A stretch of 28,228 nucleotides of DNA from positions 1 through 28,228 of the forward strand of contig CALRPY020000059.1 of the NCBI GenBank assembly GCA_943370145.1, read 5' to 3'. Positions 7,817 through 15,632 of this stretch are shown piece by piece (position 1 is the stretch's first letter; every line of letters begins with the position of its first letter). The notes beneath the pieces were generated by a model. That model saw only the letters and a list, made by a program, of their open reading frames with translations. It ran no database searches and was not told where the DNA came from. Source of the DNA: Ga0077536 sp943370145 (GTDB lineage Bacteria > Pseudomonadota > Gammaproteobacteria > Ga0077536). The position numbers and the translations under genes are program-made.

Positions 7817-8509
7817 ATGTCCGCTCAGATTCTGATCGTCGATGACGAGGCGGCGATCCGGCAGATGCTGGCGTTCACGCTGGCGGGTGATGGACACACC
7901 TGCCTCGAGGCCGGGGACGCCGAGGAAGCCCAGCAGGCCATGGCCAACCGCCGCCCCGATCTGCTGCTGCTCGACTGGATGCTGCCCGGCATCAGCGGCG
8001 TGGATTTCGCGCGGCGCCTGAAGCGCGACCCGCGCACCAGCGACATCCCGGTCATCCTGGTGACCGCGAAGGGCGAGGAGGCCGACAAGGTCAGGGGCCT
8101 CGACAGCGGCGCGGACGACTACATCACGAAGCCCTTTTCCACCCGCGAACTGCTGGCCCGCGTGCGCGCGGTGCTGCGGCGCTCGAAGACCACCGAAGAC
8201 GCAGAGATCCTGCAGGTCGCCCAGCTGCGCATCGACACCCAGACGCACCGCGCCAGCGTCGCCGACCAGCCGCTGGATCTCAGCCCGACCGAGTTCCGCC
8301 TGCTGCATTTCTTCGTCTCCCACCCCGAGCGGGTCTACAGCCGCAGCCAGCTGCTGGACGAGGTCTGGGGCAACCAGGCCTATATCGAGGAGCGCACCGT
8401 CGACGTGCATATCCGCCGCCTGCGCAAGATTCTCGAACCGCATCACTGCGACGACCTCATCCAGACCGTGCGCAGCGTCGGCTACCGCTTTTCGACGCAG
8501 CCGGCCTAG
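7817..8509 (+). CDS. phoB: Phosphate regulon response regulator PhoB
   Basis: PhoB is the DNA-binding activator of the phosphate-starvation regulon; phosphorylated by PhoR it binds Pho boxes and contacts sigma70. The 230-residue protein has a receiver domain with the acidic pocket D9/D10/E11, phospho-acceptor D53 (LLLLDWMLP), T83 and K105 (YITKPF), at the same numbers as E. coli PhoB. A winged-helix OmpR-type domain follows from about 135 (LDLSPTEFRLLHFFVSHPER, then RTVDVHIRRLRKIL and the wing SVGYRFS). The frame opens earlier at 7772 and an ATG at 7796 also exists, but the ATG at 7817 matches the family start and has AAGGCGG upstream. phoR follows after 94 bp, a loose gap containing an eight-C run (8513-8520). 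Confidence 0.96.
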   Translation: MSAQILIVDDEAAIRQMLAFTLAGDGHTCLEAGDAEEAQQAMANRRPDLLLLDWMLPGISGVDFARRLKRDPRTSDIPVILVTAKGEEADKVRGLDSGADDYITKPFSTRELLARVRAVLRRSKTTEDAEILQVAQLRIDTQTHRASVADQPLDLSPTEFRLLHFFVSHPERVYSRSQLLDEVWGNQAYIEERTVDVHIRRLRKILEPHHCDDLIQTVRSVGYRFSTQPA

Positions 8510-8603
8510 GATCCCCCCCCGGACACTGGCGCCCGCCCCCGGCAACGCACTACAGATCGGCGCCGGGTGGAGGGATAATGTCCCGCACATAACAACAGAG
8601 CCC

Positions 8604-9929
8604 ATGCCGATGTACCCAAGAGACATCTGGCGCCTCGTCATCCTGCTCGCGATTGCCCTCGCGGTGGGTGCCCTGTTCGACCGAGCCATCGAGGCCGTGG
8701 CGCTCGCATTGGCGGCCTACGTCGCGTGGCTGCATCGCAACCTGCACGGCCTGCTCGCGTGGTTGCGCGACAGCAAGCATCACGAGCCGCCGGAGCCGGC
8801 GGGTGTGTTCGAGGAAATCGCGATTGAAATCGACTATCTCCGCGAGCGGCACAAGAAGCGCAAGAAAAAGCTCGCGAACTACCTCAAGCAGTTCCAGCAG
8901 GCGACGCGCGCGCTGCCGGACGCCACGGTCGTGCTGGACGAGGACGGCGCGGTGCAGTGGGCGAATGCCGCCGCCGCGAAGCACCTGGGCGTGCGTTGGC
9001 CGGAGGACGTGGATCAGCGCATCACGAACCTGATCCGCCTGCCGATAGTGCGCGATTTCGTGCAGGAGCACGCCCAGACCGAAACCATAGAAATCCCGTC
9101 GCCGACGAACCCCAACCGCTTCCTGAGCGTCCTGCTCGCGCCCTACGGCAAGGACCAGTGGCTGTTCGTCGCCCGTGACATCACGCAATTGCATCGCGCA
9201 AACCAGATCCGCAGCGATTTCGTCGCGAACGTGTCGCACGAGCTGCGCACGCCGGTCACCGTCTTCAAGGGCTACCTGGAAAGCCTGCTGGACCAGAAGA
9301 AACTCTGCCCGCCGACGTGGGTGACACCCCTCGAACACATGAGCAGCCATGCCGATCGCATGCAGACGCTGATCGAGGAGCTGCTGCTGCTCTCACGCCT
9401 GGAACGCGAAGACCACGCCTCCAACGTGCAGCCGATACTCGTCAGCGAGCTGCTGTCGGAGATTCTCAAGCAGGCGCGGATGCTCAGCGCCGCGCGCGAT
9501 CACTTCTTCTCGCTCGAAGCCGATCCGGCGCTGTGCATCCGCGGCAACCGCAACGAAATCTACAGCGCGTTCTCGAATCTCGTGTTCAACGCGGTTCACT
9601 ACACGCCGGCGCGCGGCGTCATCCAGATTCGCTGGTACGCTGACGACGACGGTGCGCACCTGGAAGTCGAGGACAACGGTGTCGGCATTTCGGACGAGCA
9701 TCTGGACCGCATCACCGAGCGCTTCTATCGCGTCGACCCATCGCGCGCCCGCAGCGACGGCGGCACCGGGCTGGGGCTGTCGATCGTCAAGCACGTGCTG
9801 CTGCGCCACGATGCGACGCTGGAGGTGAGGAGCGTGCCGGGCGAGGGGAGCACGTTCCGCTGTGATTTCCCGCCCGAGGCCATCGTCGCGGAAGAACCGC
9901 TGCAGCAACGCAGCGAAAGCGCCGCGTGA
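8604..9929 (+). CDS. phoR: Phosphate regulon sensor histidine kinase PhoR
   Basis: PhoR phosphorylates PhoB at low phosphate and dephosphorylates it when the Pst-PhoU complex signals plenty. The 441-residue protein has two close hydrophobic segments at about 9-24 and 31-45 with almost no periplasmic loop, so it does not sense phosphate outside directly, as in E. coli. A basic linker (HKKRKKKL, 83-90), a PAS domain (about 98-190) and a HisKA domain with phospho-acceptor H212 in NVSHELRTP follow. The ATPase domain shows the N box (FSNLVFNAVHYTP, from 323), the G1 box DNGVGI (357-362) and the G2 box GGTGLGLSIV (386-395). The start is the ATG at 8604 or a second at 8610; neither has a strong ribosome site. 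It ends 16 bp from the end of phoU on the other strand. Confidence 0.95.
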   Translation: MPMYPRDIWRLVILLAIALAVGALFDRAIEAVALALAAYVAWLHRNLHGLLAWLRDSKHHEPPEPAGVFEEIAIEIDYLRERHKKRKKKLANYLKQFQQATRALPDATVVLDEDGAVQWANAAAAKHLGVRWPEDVDQRITNLIRLPIVRDFVQEHAQTETIEIPSPTNPNRFLSVLLAPYGKDQWLFVARDITQLHRANQIRSDFVANVSHELRTPVTVFKGYLESLLDQKKLCPPTWVTPLEHMSSHADRMQTLIEELLLLSRLEREDHASNVQPILVSELLSEILKQARMLSAARDHFFSLEADPALCIRGNRNEIYSAFSNLVFNAVHYTPARGVIQIRWYADDDGAHLEVEDNGVGISDEHLDRITERFYRVDPSRARSDGGTGLGLSIVKHVLLRHDATLEVRSVPGEGSTFRCDFPPEAIVAEEPLQQRSESAA

Positions 9930-9945
9930 AGGGCGGCCCGCTGCG

Positions 9946-10674
9946 TCAGTCCGCCTCGCCGCGACCCCGTTTCAGTTCCTCGGCGATCTGTTCCAGTGCG
10001 ACATGGCGCACGTCCTTGCCTTCGACGAGGTAAATCGCGTTCTCGCAGATGTTGTCCGCGTGGTCACCGATGCGCTCGAGCGAGCGCACGGCGAGCACGG
10101 CGTCGAGGACGCCGCGGATGCTGCGCGGGTCTTCCATCATGTAGGTGATCAGCTGTCGCATCACGGCCTCGCCTTCCTTGTCGACCTCGGGGTCCTCCTG
10201 CGCGACGGCGAGGGCCGCGTGGGAGTCCATGCGCGCGAACGCGTCGAGCGCGGAGCGCAGCATGCGCCGTACGCGGTGCCCCATCGCGAGCACCCCGACG
10301 TAATAGGAACGCGGGCTGCCGGTTTCGACCATGTTCGCGACGATGCGCGCGACTTTCTTGGCCTCGTCGCCGATGCGCTCGAGATCGGTGATCACCTTGC
10401 TGATCGCGAGCACGAGGCGCAGGTCGCTCGCCGCCGGTTGGCGACGCAGCAGGATTGCGGTGCACTCGGCGTCGATCTCGACCTCCATGTCATTGACCTT
10501 GTAGTCGCTGGACGCCACCTGCTCGGCGAGTTCGTAGTTCGAGCGTGACAGGGCTTCGAGTACCTGGCTCAGGTTTTCCTCGACCAGCCCGCCCATCGCG
10601 AGCACCCGCGAGCGGATGTCCTCGAGTTCCTTGTCGAACTGTTGCGAGATGTGATGCGTACGACTCATGACCAT
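9946..10674 (-). CDS. phoU: Phosphate signalling complex protein PhoU
   Basis: PhoU is a cytoplasmic metal-binding protein of two three-helix bundles. It links the Pst transporter to PhoR and is needed to switch the Pho response off and to limit phosphate uptake. The 242-residue product has the family blocks HISQQFDKELEDIRSRVLAMG near the start, DLRLVLAISKVITDLERIGDEA in the first bundle, and LERIGDHADNICENAIYLVEG in the second; the acidic E/DxxxD-type metal clusters lie in these. The ATG at 10672-10674 has a GGAG ribosome site 9 nt upstream; a second ATG is two codons in. It is the last gene of pstSCAB-phoU, 40 bp after pstB, and no intrinsic terminator follows before the convergent phoR. 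Confidence 0.96.
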   Translation of the reverse strand: MVMSRTHHISQQFDKELEDIRSRVLAMGGLVEENLSQVLEALSRSNYELAEQVASSDYKVNDMEVEIDAECTAILLRRQPAASDLRLVLAISKVITDLERIGDEAKKVARIVANMVETGSPRSYYVGVLAMGHRVRRMLRSALDAFARMDSHAALAVAQEDPEVDKEGEAVMRQLITYMMEDPRSIRGVLDAVLAVRSLERIGDHADNICENAIYLVEGKDVRHVALEQIAEELKRGRGEAD

Positions 10675-10714
10675 GACGGATGCTCCGTTGGCGACCGGCG
10701 GCGCTGACTTTGCG

Positions 10715-11602
10715 TCAGCCGTAGCGGCCGGTGATGTAGTCTTCGGTCTGCTTGTGCTTCGGCGTCGTGAACAGTTGCTTCGTCTCGCCGAACTCGATGA
10801 GGTTCCCCATGTACATGAACGCCGTGTAGTCGGACACGCGGGCGGCCTGCTGCATGTTGTGGGTCACGATCACGATCGTGTAGTTCTCTTTCAGTTCGTA
10901 GATCAGTTCCTCGATCTTGAGTGTCGACAGCGGATCCAGCGCGGATGCCGGCTCGTCGAGCAGCAACACCTCGGGCTCGATGGCGATCGCGCGGGCAATG
11001 ACCAGGCGCTGCTGCTGGCCGCCGGACAGGCCCAGCGCGCTGTCGTGCACGCGGTCCCGGACCTCTTCCCACAGCGCGGCGCCGCGCAAGGCTTTTTCCA
11101 CCGCCCGGTCGAGCACGCGCCGGTTCTTGATGCCCTGGATGCGCAGCCCGTAGGCGACGTTCTCGTAGATCGACTTCGGGAAGGGATTCGGCTTCTGGAA
11201 CACCATGCCGACGCGGCGACGCAGGTTCGCGACGTTGACCGCGGGGTCGACGATGTTCTCGTCCATCAGCTTGATCGAGCCGGTGATGCGCACGCTGTCG
11301 ATCAGTTCGTTGAGGCGATTGAAGCAGCGGAGCAGCGTCGACTTGCCGCAACCGCTGGGCCCGATGAAGGCGGTGACCCGCTTCTCCGGGATGCTCATGT
11401 TGATGTTGTGGAGCGCCTGCTTATCGCCGTAGAAAAGGCAGAGGTCCTCGATGCGCAGGCACTCGCGCACGGCCTGCGCGCGCGGCGCCTGGGCGGGCTG
11501 GCCGTCGCGCAGCGCGTGGAAGTCCAGCCCGTGGCTCATCGCGCCTGCCTCCGGTTCGGCGGCGACCGTGTTCGCGGCCCCCTGTTCAAGTCTCTGCTGC
11601 AT
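10715..11602 (-). CDS. pstB: Phosphate ABC transporter ATP-binding protein PstB
   Basis: PstB is the ATPase of the high-affinity phosphate importer, working as a dimer under PstC/PstA. The 295-residue protein shows Walker A GPSGCGKST (81-89), the Q-loop in VGMVFQKPNPFP (131-142), ABC signature LSGGQQQR (192-199), Walker B VLLLDEPASALDP (212-224), and the switch histidine in VIVTHNMQQAA. The C-terminus KQTEDYITGRYG is typical. The first ATG (11600-11602) overlaps the end of pstA by 17 bp and has GGGAG upstream. A second in-frame ATG at 11537-11539, 21 codons later, has an equally good GGAGG. Its 274-residue product is closer to E. coli PstB (257). Which is used is undecided. Confidence 0.96.
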   Translation of the reverse strand: MQQRLEQGAANTVAAEPEAGAMSHGLDFHALRDGQPAQAPRAQAVRECLRIEDLCLFYGDKQALHNINMSIPEKRVTAFIGPSGCGKSTLLRCFNRLNELIDSVRITGSIKLMDENIVDPAVNVANLRRRVGMVFQKPNPFPKSIYENVAYGLRIQGIKNRRVLDRAVEKALRGAALWEEVRDRVHDSALGLSGGQQQRLVIARAIAIEPEVLLLDEPASALDPLSTLKIEELIYELKENYTIVIVTHNMQQAARVSDYTAFMYMGNLIEFGETKQLFTTPKHKQTEDYITGRYG

Positions 11603-13244
11603 TGTACTTCTCCCGCAGGCGATTGCGGATGCGGATTGCGGCCAGGTTGAGCGACATGATGATGATCACGAGCAGCAGCGCCGTGGAGTAGACCAGCGGG
11701 CGCGCCGCTTCGACGTTCGGGCTCTGGAAGCCGACGTCGTAGATGTGGAACCCGAGGTGCATGAACTTGCGGTCGAGGTGCAGGTACGGGAAGTTGCCGT
11801 CCAGCGGCAGCGCCGGCGCGAGCTTCACGACGCCCACCATCATCAGCGGCGCCACTTCGCCCGCGGCGCGGGCGACCGCGAGGATGAGCCCCGTCATCAT
11901 CGCCGGGGTCGCCATCGGGAGCACGGTGCGCCACAGGGTCTCGGCCTTGGTCGCGCCAAGCGCGAGGCTGCCTTCGCGGATGGCGCGCGGGATGCGGGTC
12001 AGGCCTTCCTCGGTGGCGACGATGACGACCGGCACGGTCAGCAGCGCCAGCGTCAGCGACGACCACAACAGGCCCGGGGTGCCGAAGGTCGGCGTCGGCA
12101 GCTTGTGCGAGAAAAAGGCCTGGTCGATGGAACCGCCGACGAAGTAGACGAAGAAGCCGAAGCCGAACACGCCGTAGACGACCGACGGCACGCCGGCGAG
12201 GTTGTTCACCGCGATGCGGATGGCGCTCGTGACCGGGCCCGGCTTCGCGTATTCACGCAGGTAGACCGCGGCGACCACGCCGAAGGGCGTGACGAAGATG
12301 GACATGATGATGACCATCAGCACCGTGCCGAAGATCGCGGGAAAAACGCCGCCTTCGGTGTTCGCCTCGCGCGGTGCGTCGGCAACGAATTCCCACAGTT
12401 TCGCGCAGTAATGCCCGACCTTGGCCGTCAGCGGCATCGCATTGGGCAGGTAGACGCGGACGATCTTGGAGAGCGGGATCTCGCGCTCCTCGCCGGTCGC
12501 CGTGACGAACAGCAGGCTGTCGCGCTCGATCTCCGCCATGCGCGCGCCGAGGAGGGTCGTCAGTTTCGTGTACTCGGCCTCGAGCGCCGTGCGCCTGCTC
12601 GCGATGGCGGCAAGCTCGGCGTCGGCTGAACCGGCTTCACGCAGGACGCGCTCACGCAGGCGCAGTTGCTCGAGATCGTAGTTGACCGCGCCGATTTCGT
12701 CGGTCTGCAGGTGCTGGATGCGCTCGTTCAGCGCGTGGCGGCGCGCCATGCGCGGCGCGAGATCATGCAGCCAGTCACCACCGGCGACCACCTGGCCACC
12801 CTCGCGGATTTCCTTGACGTAGCCGTAGAGGTTGCCCCATTCGGTGCGCTCGATGACGACCGCGTCGGCCGGGTAGTCGGTGCTGGCGATGCGGGGTTCG
12901 TCTATCCACCGGAAGTCGGCGCCGCCGATGTCGCGATTGCCGACCTGGACGAGCACGCGATCGACGACGGTCGCGCCCTCGGGCACCGTGCCACCGGCCT
13001 CCCGGACCCGCGAGGCGGCCACGGTCTCGCGGTCGACGATCGCACCGAGCACGCGCTCGGCCGCCGCGGCCGGCTGCGTCAGTTCCATCAGGGCGACGCG
13101 CGAGGGCCAGAAGTGGGCGAGGCCGTTCGCCGCGATCAGGATCAGCAGGCCGAAGACCATCACGAGGCTCAGGGACACGGCGCCCGCCGTCAGCCACACC
13201 CACGGACTGCCGCTGCCGATCCAGTGTTTGATCGTTCCGCTCAT
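11586..13244 (-). CDS. pstA: Phosphate ABC transporter permease PstA, long form with periplasmic insert
   Basis: PstA forms the inner-membrane phosphate channel with PstC. At 552 residues it is nearly twice the E. coli protein (about 296). One N-terminal membrane segment (about 13-40, WVWLTAGAVSLSLVMVFGLL) is followed by a hydrophilic region to about 290 that should be periplasmic. It includes a charged, coiled-coil-like stretch near 165-240 (LEQLRLRERVLREAGSADAE). The usual permease core then begins at FPAIFGTVLMVIIMSIF, and the EAA loop is clear (EGSLALGATKAETLWRTVLP). I recall this N-terminal extension as the Pfam DUF3333 type seen in Pseudomonas PstA. The ATG (13242-13244) has TAGGAG upstream, where the TAG is the pstC stop codon, so translation is tightly coupled. 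Confidence 0.94.
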   Translation of the reverse strand: MSGTIKHWIGSGSPWVWLTAGAVSLSLVMVFGLLILIAANGLAHFWPSRVALMELTQPAAAAERVLGAIVDRETVAASRVREAGGTVPEGATVVDRVLVQVGNRDIGGADFRWIDEPRIASTDYPADAVVIERTEWGNLYGYVKEIREGGQVVAGGDWLHDLAPRMARRHALNERIQHLQTDEIGAVNYDLEQLRLRERVLREAGSADAELAAIASRRTALEAEYTKLTTLLGARMAEIERDSLLFVTATGEEREIPLSKIVRVYLPNAMPLTAKVGHYCAKLWEFVADAPREANTEGGVFPAIFGTVLMVIIMSIFVTPFGVVAAVYLREYAKPGPVTSAIRIAVNNLAGVPSVVYGVFGFGFFVYFVGGSIDQAFFSHKLPTPTFGTPGLLWSSLTLALLTVPVVIVATEEGLTRIPRAIREGSLALGATKAETLWRTVLPMATPAMMTGLILAVARAAGEVAPLMMVGVVKLAPALPLDGNFPYLHLDRKFMHLGFHIYDVGFQSPNVEAARPLVYSTALLLVIIIMSLNLAAIRIRNRLREKYNAAET

Positions 13245-13254
13245 CGCGGCGCTC

Positions 13255-15504
13255 CTACAGGTTGCCGTAACGCTGCCGCAGCCGCTGGCGGACGATTTCG
13301 GCGACGGTGTTGAACAGGAAGGTCACGAGGAACAGCACGAGCGCGGCGAGGAACAGCACGCGGTAATGCGTGCTGTTGACCTCCGACTCGGGCATTTCGA
13401 CCGCGATGTTGGCCGACAGCGCACGGAAGCCTTCGAATATGCTGAGGTCCATCACCGGCGTGTTGCCGGTCGACATCAGGACGATCATCGTTTCGCCGAC
13501 GGCGCGGCCGAGGCCGATCATCACCGCCGAGAAGATGCCGGGACTCGCGGTCAGGAGCACGACGCGCGCCATCGTCTGCCAGGGCGTCGCGCCCAGCGCG
13601 AGCGAACCCGTGGTGAGCTGGCGGGGCACGGAGAAGATCGCGTCCTCGCTGATCGAGTAGATATTCGGGATCACGGCGAAGCCCATCGCGATGCCGACGA
13701 CCAGCGAATTGCGCTGTTCATAGGTCATGCCGAACTCGGTGCCGAGCCAGCGCGGCAGGTTGCCGCCGAAGAAGAGCTGCTCGATGGGCTGGCTGACCGC
13801 CATGGACAGCCACAGCGCGGCGACGAGCAGCGGGATCAGCAACAGGATTTCGCGACCCGGTTTCACCAGCCGCTGCACGCCCGCCGGCACCTGGCTCCAC
13901 ACCAGGGAGGCGACGCCGACGCTGAGCGGCATCAGGAGCATGGAGAGGAAGAAGCCGATCAGGTGCGACTCGATCAGCGGCGCGAGCCAGAGTCCGGCGA
14001 GGAAACCGAGGATCACCGTGGGCAGGGCGGCCATGATTTCGATCGAGGGCTTCACCACCGAGCGCAGGCGGGGGTGCATGAAGTACGCCGTGTAGATGGC
14101 GCCGAGGATCGCGAGCGGCACGGCGAAGAACAGCGCGTAGAACGCGGCCTTGATCGTGCCGAAGGTCAGCGGGGTCAGGCTGAACTTGGGTTCGAAGTCG
14201 CTACTCGCCGACGAGGACTGCCAGATGAATTCGGGCTGGGCCCGGCCCTCGTACCAGACTTTGGCCCAAAGTGACTTGAACGACACCTCGGGGTGCTCGT
14301 TGTGCAGTTCGAACTCGCGGCTGCGTCCGTCGGCGGCGACCGCGACCAGCGTGTGCGCGCGGGGCGAAATGGCGAGCGCGCTGGCCCCGGCGATGCCGGT
14401 CTCGGCGGTCAGCAGCGTGCGCTCGGCCGTCGTGTGGTAGACGGCGAGCCCGCCGTCGACGTCGATGGCGACGAAACCCTTGCGGAAGTACTCGGGTTCG
14501 ATGCGCCGGATCGGCCGCTTCAGATCGGTGAATTCGCGCACCAGCGTCAGGCGGAAATTGTTCGCCTCGTCACGCACCGGAAACCACTGCGCGACGCGGC
14601 CCCGGCTGTCACCGACGAGCAGGGACGTGCCGCCGGCAAGGAAGCGCACGTCCGTGAGCTCGACGCCGGGCGGTACGAGCTGCACGGTCTCGACCAGCTT
14701 TGGCTGCGACTTGTTGCGGATGTTGTAGAAGCTCACCTCGCGCCCGGTGACGACGTAGAGCTCCTGCTGGTCGACGTCCAGCAACAGGTGGTCGGCCGGG
14801 GCCGGCAGCTTCACGACGTCGACGACTTCGGTTTCGAAACTGCGCTCGTCCTCGTCGAGCAGCAGGCCCTGGGCCGGCTTGATGTGCGCGAGCCTGAGCA
14901 CCCCGTCCGTGCCGGAGGCGGCGAGGGTGGTCAGGTCGTCCGCGCTGGCGACCGCGAGCTGGTCGATGGTTGCGCCGGGCGGCAGCAGCTGCAGGGGTTC
15001 GGCGCCCAGCGGAAACGTGACGGTCGGGACTACCCGGCGCTGGTTGTCCGCAAAACTCACCCGGTAGAGGGGCTTGGCGACCAGTGCCTTGCCGTCCGCC
15101 AGCGCCAGCGCGAGCGGCCCGTGGTCGTGGTAGGCCGGCAGGCCGGCCACCAGGCGGCCCCCGGCGGGCAGCAGGTTGCCGGCGCCGAGCTCGGTGCCGT
15201 CGGTGGCGAGCTGGAAGCGGTAATCGCCGTTCGCGTCGACGACGAAACGGACGTCGCCGGTCTCATTCAGGGACAGGTGGCTGAGCGAGGCCGGCAGGCT
15301 GTCCTCGCGGCCGGGGCTCAGGTCCGCCGATTTGAACAGGGGCAGGACCACCCACAGCAGGTAGAAGAAGATCGTCACCAGGGCAATGATGACGGTGACG
15401 CCGCCGACCCCCATCACCGCGCCGAAGATGCGGTCCTTGGTCATGCGCCAGCCGCGATGGGACAGCTCGGCCTTGGATACTTCGGAGAACAGCGCGTCTG
15501 ACAC
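13255..15504 (-). CDS. pstC: Phosphate ABC transporter permease PstC, long form with large periplasmic domain
   Basis: PstC is the second channel subunit of the phosphate importer. This 749-residue form is more than twice the E. coli size (319). After a membrane segment near 34-57 (VTVIIALVTIFFYLLWVVLP) about 390 hydrophilic residues follow, rich in short beta-strand and turn patterns that suggest a periplasmic beta-propeller-like domain. The permease core starts near 450 (KAAFYALFFAVPLAILGAIY) with the EAA loop SLALGATPWQTMARVVLLTA and the family end FNTVAEIVRQRLRQRYGNL. The frame opens at a TTG (15540) without a ribosome site; the GTG at 15502-15504 has AAGG suitably placed and fits relatives better. 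A 128-bp leader with a perfect hairpin separates it from pstS. Confidence 0.93.
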   Translation of the reverse strand: MSDALFSEVSKAELSHRGWRMTKDRIFGAVMGVGGVTVIIALVTIFFYLLWVVLPLFKSADLSPGREDSLPASLSHLSLNETGDVRFVVDANGDYRFQLATDGTELGAGNLLPAGGRLVAGLPAYHDHGPLALALADGKALVAKPLYRVSFADNQRRVVPTVTFPLGAEPLQLLPPGATIDQLAVASADDLTTLAASGTDGVLRLAHIKPAQGLLLDEDERSFETEVVDVVKLPAPADHLLLDVDQQELYVVTGREVSFYNIRNKSQPKLVETVQLVPPGVELTDVRFLAGGTSLLVGDSRGRVAQWFPVRDEANNFRLTLVREFTDLKRPIRRIEPEYFRKGFVAIDVDGGLAVYHTTAERTLLTAETGIAGASALAISPRAHTLVAVAADGRSREFELHNEHPEVSFKSLWAKVWYEGRAQPEFIWQSSSASSDFEPKFSLTPLTFGTIKAAFYALFFAVPLAILGAIYTAYFMHPRLRSVVKPSIEIMAALPTVILGFLAGLWLAPLIESHLIGFFLSMLLMPLSVGVASLVWSQVPAGVQRLVKPGREILLLIPLLVAALWLSMAVSQPIEQLFFGGNLPRWLGTEFGMTYEQRNSLVVGIAMGFAVIPNIYSISEDAIFSVPRQLTTGSLALGATPWQTMARVVLLTASPGIFSAVMIGLGRAVGETMIVLMSTGNTPVMDLSIFEGFRALSANIAVEMPESEVNSTHYRVLFLAALVLFLVTFLFNTVAEIVRQRLRQRYGNL

Positions 15505-15582
15505 GGTCGGACCTTGGGGTGCTGGCGTCTGGGGCCGCAATTATGCGAGGAACAGGGGTGGCCGCGCACCCCGTCTGATCAA

Positions 15583-15611
15583 TCGGACCGGGCCCCCGGG
15601 TCCCGGTCCGA
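15583..15611 (-). other. Perfect hairpin between pstS and pstC
   Basis: A perfect 10-bp inverted repeat (TCGGACCGGG at 15583-15592 and CCCGGTCCGA at 15602-15611) encloses a 9-nt loop. It starts 21 bp after the pstS stop codon. No T-run follows on either side, so it is unlikely to stop transcription outright. It could shield the 3' end of a processed pstS mRNA from exonucleases, giving more binding protein than permease, as described for REP-type hairpins after binding-protein genes. That role is inferred. Confidence 0.7.
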
Positions 15612-15632
15612 CGTCAGCATGCCGTGGTTTCG

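Noticed and set aside
8513..8520. Run of eight C residues between phoB and phoR, as a possible phase-variable tract
   Set aside because: It is outside both coding regions and not between identifiable promoter elements, so slippage has no clear target. Slippage there could only alter leader length.
10703..10719. 6-bp hairpin across the pstB stop codon as a terminator before phoU
   Set aside because: The stem is short, the loop region has no following T-run, and phoU is expected to be in the operon with pstB.
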